Assembly: GCA_018857735.1 (NCBI GenBank)
Contig: JABMCL010000422.1
Coordinates: forward strand, 42,501 to 106,500
Source of the DNA: Alviniconcha marisindica
Lineage: Eukaryota > Mollusca > Gastropoda > Provannidae
Direction of reading: 5' to 3'
DNA length: 64,000 nucleotides
A program made the translations under genes and the position numbers. Positions 55,908-64,000 of this stretch are shown in pieces. Numbering within the stretch: position 1 is the first letter of the stretch; each line of letters begins with the position of its first letter. The notes beneath the pieces were generated by a model. The model was not told where the DNA came from and made no database searches. It saw nothing but the letters and a program-made list of their open reading frames with translations.

Positions 55908-58669
55908 ACCGCTCTTGGAGGAGTCGTGGTGGTGGGTCTTTTTTGCCGTCGTGCCCGTGACGGAGACTGACGAGGTGTAGACCTGATGCCAGGAGTCGTT
56001 TTCAATCGGTTCAGGTGAGGCGCCCGCCCGCCCGCCCGCCCGGTACATATCTGCCTCTTAAACGTTCAGCCCAAACGTGGTGTTAGTAGAGGCACGAATG
56101 ACAAGCGATAGAACGCTTGACAGGCTGTTTGGGGAGAGATTCATTTGGGGCTTTCCGTCTGCAATGTTTGAATTTTTCGTCCGCAACGTCTTTCGCACCA
56201 AAGGAGCAACGACAAGACGACCGCCGATGTGTTGCCTCTGTAACTCGGTGGACACGGTATTTCCGTGATGATTCGGGTCGTTTGTTTGATTAATGGTTGA
56301 GTGTCGTTTGTCGCTGATGTAGGGTTTGCGGTGGGAACCACTGCCGGTCATACTGACTTGTGTGTAGCTCATCAAAGAGCGCGGTTTGTTCATCCATGAA
56401 CAAGTGCTCACTGACAGGTGTGTTTGGCGCTTGACTGAACAAGCCAGGCTTTGGCATCAGTACTATGGTAGTGTTTGTTGTAATTTATGGTTAATAAGAT
56501 TGTAAGAACCATCACGGAATGGCACGGCTTGTGTCCGGCAACACTATGCGGTACGGTATGCGTCACGAGGCGTTCTCATGACGGGTGAACCGACGTCACT
56601 TGGGGCGTGAGACGAGCGTTGTAAAGCTGCTTGTGGCAGGCTGTGCAGGCCGTCCGCTCTTCGTAAGCCGTGTCCACTCCGTCGTTCCCGACTCCCTGCT
56701 GCGAGTTCGTCACTGCAGTGTGCATGAAGGAAGTCAAGCTAAGTTTCAAGATGAATGCGACGTTCGAATAATGTGTGTTTTGGTACTTTGGTGTGTCTGT
56801 TTTAAAGTTACAAGTACTGATGTTGAAAATTGTTGGACCTGTTCGATAAACAGAATGTAATAACCACGCATGTTAACTTTGTCTATCGGGAAAGGTTGCT
56901 GGCGCGATGCCCGTCCGATGGACGTGTCACCAGTGGTCTTGGTAGCGAGTCTGAAGGCACGTTGGTGTGGGCTTTGCATGTAGTCTGGGTTGGGACACCT
57001 CGCAACAACGAAAACACGCGTGTGTATACGGACAGAAAAGCACGTAGGTGCATTTTGAAAGGTCCGTACGGTCTTTTAATATCTGGGGAACTTTAGGAAA
57101 ACTGAGGTGCCATTTTCTAGGCCCCAGTTTTTGGGAAGTGGCATGTTTTGGCGAAAGTCTTGGACTGTTTAGGACTGAATTTCATGGTGTGGTCAGTAAT
57201 CTGTAGAAGGGGGGCTGGGAAAACAACCAGGGAAACCAAACGATGGATGATAGAAAGAAACGACAAGAACTGTTTAACTTGAAACGGTTCAGTGCCAAAC
57301 GGAAAAAGCTACATTTATTGAACTTGAAACCATTCCCGAACCATGTTAAACAGGAACGAAACAGTGTGTATAACGGAGTAGTAACATGATCGGGGAAAAT
57401 AGTTTTAGTTAAATTTAGTTAGAAAACGTTTGGGAAGTTTGAAACAGAATCCTGAACGTGCATTCGTTTCTATTTTGGAGACGACCTGCTCTGCTATAGA
57501 AACATCTCACAGTCTAGATCTGCGCACACTACGCCACTACTGTTCGTTGACCGTGGATGTATTAATTGTTCATAAAGTCGCTGCCTGTGCCTGTTCTGTT
57601 TGTAACTTCACTCTGGTGTACGCTGTTCACAGTCTAACTTTTGGTGGTACGCATGTGAGATGTGCGTGTGGACACGTACTCCATACTCCAGTTGTAACGA
57701 AACGGTTTCTTCCATTCTGCGATGTCAAGTGACGAATGCGTTTACTTGTTCTGTTCGTAGAGTTCAGAGTTGTGAAGATTTTACGTATCTTGAACCCCAG
57801 TGTACAGTCATGGCGCGCATTTATGCGTTTGCTGAGACTTGGACCATCTGAAGGTGGCTTGTTTTGTGTTACACTGCGGCGTGTTTAGTTTCTTATTCAT
57901 TTCATCTGTTATGAGCACTGCTATTTGTTACCTTCACGGCTTTGTTTCCATCGTAATGTTCTGGTCTTTTTTTTCTTCTCTTTTTAGCTTTCTTTTTTCT
58001 TCCCGTCTTTTTTCTTTGCTTGGAAAAATCGTTTGCTTTTATTTTGGATTGTACATAGGTGGGAGACATAGTTTAGCCAGATGCTATTTTGTTTGCAGTG
58101 AAACATCATTGTGCAGGAGCTTTTTCCAAGACAGTGTTCGTGCTTCACGTAGCGACTTCCGCCCTTCCCTCTGTAGTGGCTCTGCACGAGTCTGCGAGGT
58201 GTTACTGCCACGAAACTTATCACAGTTTGTATATTTATTTGAGCATTTGTAATGTTCGCTCTACTGCCATCAATTTTCAGCAATGCAGTTGTGTAAAATA
58301 CGAATGTCCAGACGTTTTTTTTATTTTTATGGTTCTGTACCCCCCCCCCCCCCCCCCACCTCCCTCGGCCACATATTCTGCATGATGTGAATGTTGATAA
58401 GTTGTATATATATGTATTTATGGCGCAGCGCCGTGCCTGTTGTCCCCGCCCCTTGCTTGACGAACAGCAGCCTGTTGCACTGGCCCGTCCCTAGCTCCCG
58501 AGACCAATGGTGCGGGTATTGAGGGCCCCCTTTGCGTAGATCTCTAGCTGGAGGTGTCCTCGGCCAAAGCGGCGGCAGGGGCCTCTGTGGCCAGCACTTC
58601 ACACGCTCATTCGCCTTTGTTTGATGCGATTCCTTTTCAGTATGAAATTTTGTTGTAAACTGTAGATCA

Positions 58670-58748
58670 TTCGCCGTCCCTAATAGACCTTGTGTGGTCT
58701 CTGTAGACCATGTGTGGTCTCTGTGGACGTTAAGCCCTACGGTCATCA
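58670..58748 (+). mobile_element. SINE tail fragment near the 3' end of the gene
   Basis: CCGTCCCTAATAGACCTTG and GTGGACGTTAAGCCC match the tail region. A GTGTGGTCTCTGT(G/A)GAC piece is duplicated inside it. Confidence 0.6.
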
Positions 58749-58869
58749 TCATCAGTGGATAGACTTTTTACTTGGGCCTTGGGGGGATGGGGTGGGAGTA
58801 AAACTGGCATTTTCATTTTGAGATATTTTTCATCATTTAACGTCGGCTGTGAACCAAAGGTAAATGGTA

Positions 58870-58875
58870 AATAAA
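58870..58875 (+). terminator. Candidate polyadenylation signal AATAAA
   Basis: It is the first exact AATAAA after the stop codon at 55907 on the plus strand. The downstream sequence is not clearly GT-rich, so use is uncertain. A SINE fragment precedes it (58675-58745). Confidence 0.35.
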
Positions 58876-58979
58876 TGCCTCCTTCCTACCCCGAAAGTAG
58901 TTTGAGGACTCAAATCGGGAACTCTGCATGATTTGCAAGAACACATCAGTGAACGTATTCCCGATCTGATGAACTTGTT

Positions 58980-59275
58980 GCGGCCACCAGGCTTCACTGT
59001 TTGGGGGGGGATGGGATGGGTTTTTGAAAATTTTGGGCTGCTTCCGAAATTTGGGGCAAGGGCATTTCTTTAAAACCCACCACCTTCTGGTTTAGGGGGG
59101 AATTCTTTCGAGAATTTGGGGAAAAAACTTTTTTTTTTGTGTCTTTCGCAACGGGAGAGACCTCCAAAAAACAAATTCGATTTGTGTCTTTTGCAGTATG
59201 CGCCACGACCCAAGGCACCCTTTAAAAAAAATAAAAAAATCGGGAGGGGGGGGGGGGGGAAAACCTGGGGGTTGG
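58980..59275. other. Homopolymer-rich patch, probably poor consensus
   Basis: Runs of G, T, A and C of 5-13 bases occur at abnormal density without periodic structure. No feature is supported. Confidence 0.4.
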
Positions 59276-60296
59276 TTCTAGAAGCTATCCGTATTTCCAG
59301 AGCGCTGTACTAATTTTAATGCATTTCCGGAGGAAATTCGTGGTAGATCTTAACAGACCTCAACGTTGCTTACATTTGAATGAGATGAAAGCAAATAAGC
59401 TAGCTGATGAAGTTAACTTGACCTGTGTTTTGGTGAAGTGCATGTCATCAGACATAAAATTATAAACCACAATATTTTAAATGCCAAAGGCGCAAACCAC
59501 ATGTAACATTACGACTTGTGAGCTATTAATATTATTTTATTTTCTACTTTCCAGTTAGTCACTATTATTGTTGTATACTTACTGCTCTTGGTGATTTACG
59601 TGTTACAACAAAAATCAGAAGAGATTTCTGCTTTGTTCCTTTTAAAAGACAAATACATCTGAAATGTTAATAATTATATGAATACTAAAAGACAACCGAA
59701 GTATCTTTAATGCGCGTGCGGCATGCAGTTGGTGCTCTGTCCGTATGCTGGCAAAGTCTACAGCAAAGCATCCACAGAGATGCGGACAGTGGTCCTTCCT
59801 TTTGTTGTTACCTGCACCAATGAAACCCGTGATATCAATGCAGTCTGTTGAATTTCTTGCACCCTTTGTCTTTCTGTGCCCTTTCCACCACCCCAGCTCA
59901 CACACGCTCCCCACTTGAATTACCCAAGGCCCCCCCCGTTTATTTTTTCTGGGGAAGCGGTCAAATTTTGGAAAGGGCCCCGGAGAGGATTTCAAACCCC
60001 CCCAACCGGGGAACGGAAAAACCGTAGCCTGGCGTGCGTAACCCTTGCCAACAATGTTCCGAGATTTCTGACTCGGTTCCAGTTTCGTTTAGCCTCATTA
60101 CTCGTTCCCGCTGCTCTTCAGTCCTAGGACAGCGCGTGTCCACAACAGAAAAGCAACACCTTGGCGTTTGGTTACGGCTGTCCGCGTTAACTGGTTGTGG
60201 AGTGTAGAGTAATGTAACAAGCCAAAGTACGCATGGCTCCTATTCTGATGTGGGGCCCTTTTTTGTTTGTTTGTTTGTTTGTTTTTCGCGGACGAG
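59276..60296. other. No gene recognised
   Basis: A second homopolymer-rich patch spans 59925-60025. Short frames on both strands show no domain. Confidence 0.45.
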
Positions 60297-60760
60297 GAGG
60301 GGGGGGGGGGGGGGGGGTTTTGTTTTTGTTTTCTGGTCTGATTTTGACGTGGACTGTGAAAGCTAATTGCTACAAAGAAGGAGTGGATCCCATTAGTGGT
60401 GTAAGTCCTTGAACTGTTTAGACGGTGCTGATTGAAACGTGTGTGAGTATGTATGTTCTGAGTAGATAATCTTTACATGTACTTATTATGTATTCTGGTG
60501 TGGGTATGTGTGTTCTGAGTAGATAATCTATACCGGGACTTATAATGTATTCGGGGGTGGCATCAGCCCTTTTTAAAGAAAGGCCGCCAGACAGATGTTT
60601 TGTGCAGGGGCTGTTTATTCCCCCCCCCCCCCCCCCCCCCCAAACCCTTTCCCCAAATCCGCCTGTGTCCATTGGTGAAAAGTTTTTTTCGCAAAGAACA
60701 AAATTTTCTTAGAGTTTAATGAAAATTTTTTTGCATTTTGGTTTAAAAAAAAAAAGCTTT
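60297..60760. repeat. Poly-G, poly-C and loose 77-bp duplication
   Basis: A G run near 60300-60317 and a C run at 60620-60641. Between them, GTGTGTTCTGAGTAGATAATCT and a TACTTATTATGTATTC/GACTTATAATGTATTC partner occur twice, about 70 bp apart. Confidence 0.7.
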
Positions 60761-60781
60761 TTTGCTTGTGTGTGTGTGCGT

Positions 60782-60841
60782 TTTTCACGACCGACTATAC
60801 CATAGTGCTGAGAGTGAGTCATGATTGTTGAATTTGATTCA
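60782..60841 (+). repeat. Exact 60-bp repeat, first copy
   Basis: Identical to 62397-62456, containing CACGACCGACTATACCATAG. See the second copy. Confidence 0.95.
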
Positions 60842-60999
60842 GCTCCCTTCCACCTTGCCTTGCTGTTTATTTACACATGTTGATGAAAGTGATCTCCCTC
60901 GCACGTTGCTGTTACAACTCGTTTCCTGTTACCTCCCACCTGCTCACAGCCGAGTTTTACAACTACACTCTGAGTCCATTCATCTTTCCCTCCCTCCCT

Positions 61000-61030
61000 C
61001 CCTCTCTCTCGCTCGCTCGCTCGCTCGTTT
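61000..61030. repeat. CTCG tract
   Basis: A CCCT/CTCG tetranucleotide tract. Confidence 0.8.
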
Positions 61031-61974
61031 CGCGAGATTCTACACTCTTGCTGCGTTGTTCTTTTGTTCTTGTTACCTGACTTTGAAGCTACAGTGTGCC
61101 AACAGTTCAACCGGCATCACACGCTCCAAACAGCGACTACCCGCCTATCCTTCGGGACAGAGTGGATCCTGAGAGTGTTAGACTTCCCCCACCCTCCTCT
61201 CGCAATTCGTGCGCTTGGCATGTGTATACATTCGGGTAGTCTTACCCAAAAATAGTACTTTCGGAAATTTTTTTTTTTGGGGTTGGGGGTTTGAGGGGGG
61301 GTAACCGTGTTTTGGGCCCGGTATTTTTTGGGGTAAATGGGGCGTGTGTGTGTGTGTGTGCGCGGTGGTTTTGACGGGCTCAGGGGCATATCCGTTAAAA
61401 AGGGTGTCCAATATGAAAGGGTTTTCGTATGACATTGGTGGCGATATCTGCAGGCTGAGGTGACCGCGGCCAAGCCAACTGACGGCAGTCGGCGGCAACA
61501 CGCGTAAGCCTGTCGTCCAGAAAGCAGGACCAAGCGAAGGCTGACGCAGTACTTGCTATCAACAATGTAAAACGCAGTAAGGGGTCTGCGCGACGGGGAA
61601 AACTGCTCGGCCTACACGGAAATAAAAATCAACATGATCACTAGCAGAATCCAAAGTTAGCTGAAACTAGGCGAAAATGGAATATAAAGGAAAAATTTCT
61701 TCCTGTATGAAACCGGTTTCACGTTTTTTTAAATAAATCGCCGTTACTGGTTGTTCAATGTCTGAAAACTAACTTCAGTGCATGTAGGCCTGGGACCGGT
61801 ATTCCGCAGAATGATGGCGTGTCTCCTGTAATCGTCGTGTCGCTCCGCCATTGGCCACCTGCTTGTCCACGCTGTGTTTCTCCACCGCCCTGTAAATCTG
61901 ATGGGCGCTAAAGTCGGTTATCTCATAGCGAGATTCCCCGAAACCGTCCTCCACTTCCTTGTTCTGGTTGATTG

Positions 61975-62221
61975 TTAATCTCTCTCTCTCTTCTCTCTCT
62001 CTCTTCTCTCTCTCTCTCTCTCTCTCCCCCTTCCCCCCCCCCCTCCTTTCCCCCAAACAAACCCTTTGCCTCTTTCTTTTCACTTCTCCTCTTTTTCTCA
62101 CTCCTCTCTCTCTCTCTCTCTCTTTTCTCTCTCTTTCTCTCTTCTCCTCTCCCTTCCCCCTCCCCTTTCCCCCCCCAAAAACCCCCTTTTCCCCCTCCCC
62201 TCTCTCCCCCCCTCCCTCCCC

Positions 62222-62252
<31 letters not shown>

Positions 62253-62290
62253 AAAACTCTCTCTCTCTCTCTCTCTCTCCCACCCCCACA

Positions 62291-62342
<52 letters not shown>

Positions 62343-62345
62343 CTC
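61975..62345. repeat. Compound CT, poly-C and CA microsatellite
   Basis: CT-rich tracts with C runs are followed by CA (62240-62254), CT, CA (about 62296-62339) and CT again. Long frames on both strands here are simple-sequence artefacts. Confidence 0.93.
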
Positions 62346-62396
62346 TCTCTCCTCCCAATTGTTCTTGTGGATTTTACATTCTGCTCGTCATTCATG

Positions 62397-62456
62397 TTTT
62401 CACGACCGACTATACCATAGTGCTGAGAGTGAGTCATGATTGTTGAATTTGATTCA
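62397..62456 (+). repeat. Exact 60-bp repeat, second copy
   Basis: Identical to 60782-60841. The flanks differ on both sides, with the first differing bases at 60842 and 62457. Confidence 0.95.
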
Positions 62457-62629
62457 ACCCGTATTCTCTGGGAATTTTTCAGTTTTGAAATTAACATTAC
62501 CAGACCCCGCTTTCGTCGAATGCACATACACGGTATTGCGTAGAAGAGTTGTCCGGAACTAGGGTGTAGTGGATTGGGAAGGGCGAGTACAGCAAAGCAA
62601 GAAAAAAGGTTGAGACTTTAACCGGTTAG

Positions 62630-62790
62630 TCATATAGTTCAGGAGCTGTGTGAGAGTCGAGGTGGCCGTCCTTCTGGCTTCCGTGGACGTAAAGCTATAT
62701 TGAACCATGCTTCGGCATTGGTCTCAGCTTGTGTTAATAATATGTCAAGCGACATCCGGGGACACTAAGTATCATCTGAAGGAAGAACTT
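62630..62790 (+). mobile_element. SINE-related element copy
   Basis: AGTTCAGGAGCTGTGTGAGA, CTTCTGGCTTCCGTGGACGT and CATGCTTCGGCATTGGTCTC, ending CCGGGGACACTAAGTATCAT. Confidence 0.65.
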
Positions 62791-62794
62791 GGTT

Positions 62795-63360
62795 AGTGGG
62801 GTGAAGACAAACGGGACTGAAAGGATGCGAGCGTCTTGGCCGTGACAGTCTCTGTGGGCAGGCTGTTCCAGTCGACGACTGTGTGGGCGGAAAACGGGAA
62901 AAATGAAGGTAGTCAGTTCTGCAGTATGGGACAGGGTAGTGCAGTAGATGGCCTTGCTTTGTGGGTCTTTTTGGTTAGCGTGGTGGACGTTCACAACTGC
63001 AACTTAGGTAGGGATGGCTAGAGAATGTGCTGTGTGCATTTGACGGTGGTATTTTCTTCTAAGAGTTGGTTTAAAATATAAAATAAAATAAAAAGCTCTT
63101 TGTGTACCTGTCGTGTTTTGTACAGCCATTTTTCGCTCTCCCACAACGCAGAATGGTGGTTAATGGATCGGTTGGCGGCTCGGGCTTTGAGCGTATTGGA
63201 TTTGCGATTGATTAGGGATTGTAACCTTTCTTGCCTCTTGTCAGATTTCCCGAGTGCTGTTTGTGCTTGGATTGAGTTTGTAGGTCTGACTTCGGTATAA
63301 GAGGAATTTTGAATGGGTATTAGCTAATGACAAGACGTCAAAATCCAGTTTCTGACGTGC
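62795..63360. other. No gene recognised
   Basis: AAATAAAATAAAA at about 63078 has poly(A)-signal character, but no upstream gene was found for it. Confidence 0.45.
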
Positions 63361-63364
63361 CACC

Positions 63365-63391
63365 GCCCCCCCCCCCCCCCCCCCCCCCCCA
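63365..63391. repeat. Poly-C run
   Basis: About 25 C residues. Confidence 0.9.
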
Positions 63392-63429
63392 CCCCACCCC
63401 CATCATCCACGCTGTTGCACTCAATATAT

Positions 63430-63760
63430 AGTCGATCGTGTTTGGGGTGACTGTTAACTGACGATAAAGAGTTCCCACGTAGCTTTGTGTGTCTGTGAAT
63501 AGCTCTGTCGAGTCGTGTTTGGGATGACTGTTAACTGACGATAAAGAGTTCCTGCGTAGCTTTGTGTGTGTGTGCCTGTGAGTAGCTCTGTCGAGTCGTG
63601 TTTGGGATGAGTGTTAACTGATGCGTTAACTGAGGTTTTTGTGTGTCTGTGTATAGCTTTGTCGAGCTTTGTTTGGGATGAGTGTTAACTGAAGAGTTCC
63701 TGCGTAGCTTTGTGTGTGTCTGTGTGTTCGCTTTGACGAGTGCTTGCTTGTATACATTAT
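63430..63760. repeat. Tandem repeat of roughly 78 bp, about 4 copies
   Basis: TGTTTGGGATGAGTGTTAAC, AAAGAGTTCCTGCGTAGC, TTTGTGTGTGTCTGTG and TAGCTCTGTCGAG recur in that order. Later copies are shortened. Confidence 0.85.
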
Positions 63761-64000
63761 AAACTGAGTGACTTGAAAGCGGTGCATTGTTAACTAATCG
63801 GTAGAATGAAACGGACACGTGTTTAGTGTTTGCTCTGCGCATGCTGGTCGATAAGGACCGAACTGGAGGTGTATTTACGTCGCTCAGGGGTGGACCAAAC
63901 TTGTGTGTGAAACAATTTTTCAGCGTTTACTCTGTAATCTGCATGTGTTGTGGAAAGTTGGGTAGCCTATTCCGAGTTTGTGTGAAACAACAGAAAGAAC

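Larger units (their letters stand above)
55908..58900 (+). other. Probable 3' UTR of the zinc-finger gene
   Basis: After the stop the base composition falls abruptly from very CG-rich to balanced, and no long frame continues. The first canonical AATAAA on the plus strand is at 58870-58875, giving a 3' UTR near 3 kb. It includes a (CCCG)-type run at about 56020-56041, T-rich stretches at 57960-58020, a poly-C run at 58340-58357 and UGUAUAUA at about 58403, which fits a Pumilio element. Upstream non-canonical signals could give shorter ends. Confidence 0.5.

Overview
The window is 64 kb of animal nuclear DNA. It has split genes with consensus GT/AG introns, many long CA, GA, CT and poly-G/C tracts, several minisatellites, and many degenerate LINE, SINE and MITE copies. 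Dispersed mobile elements and (ATT)n-tailed LINE ends of this kind are typical of marine invertebrates. A mollusc, perhaps a gastropod, is my best guess, but nothing in the sequence fixes the species.

Left part (1-28.2 kb): no protein-coding host gene could be supported. This stretch holds LINE fragments (1-860 and 715-1150 on opposite strands, 5.0-5.4, 10.06-10.8, and an L1-type remnant at 17.1-18.3), copies of a tRNA-derived SINE with a TTAC-repeat tail (7.2, 12.4, 23.7 kb), and two copies of a TA-flanked inverted-repeat MITE (12.7-13.8 and 14.6-15.2 kb). One MITE copy has its end sequence amplified about ten times. A roughly 350-400 bp element recurs at 14.1, 25.3, 26.3 and 44.4 kb. Minisatellites have periods of 30, 41, 31, 62, 42 and 23 bp. 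A CpG-containing, promoter-like patch lies near 27.2 kb.

Central and right part (28.2-58.9 kb): one plus-strand gene fills this region. I rebuilt it by joining four exons whose phases agree: a 9-nt first coding exon (28323-28331), 32335-32581, a 7,450-nt exon (45194-52643) and 53000-55907. Together they encode a predicted 3,537-residue nuclear protein. It has about six AT-hook motifs, RG-rich and acidic low-complexity stretches, and nine C2H2-type zinc fingers (four widely spaced pairs plus one at the C-terminus). It looks like a DNA- or chromatin-binding regulator. I do not recognise a named orthologue. The 12.6-kb second intron contains a well-formed 69-nt cryptic exon that would introduce a stop, plus repeats and a LINE remnant with a nested insertion. 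The 3' UTR probably runs to an AATAAA near 58.87 kb.

Right end (58.9-64 kb): no gene was found. It has SINE fragments, simple repeats, patches that look like poor consensus sequence, an exact 60-bp duplication 1.6 kb apart, and a tandem repeat of roughly 78 bp near 63.5 kb.
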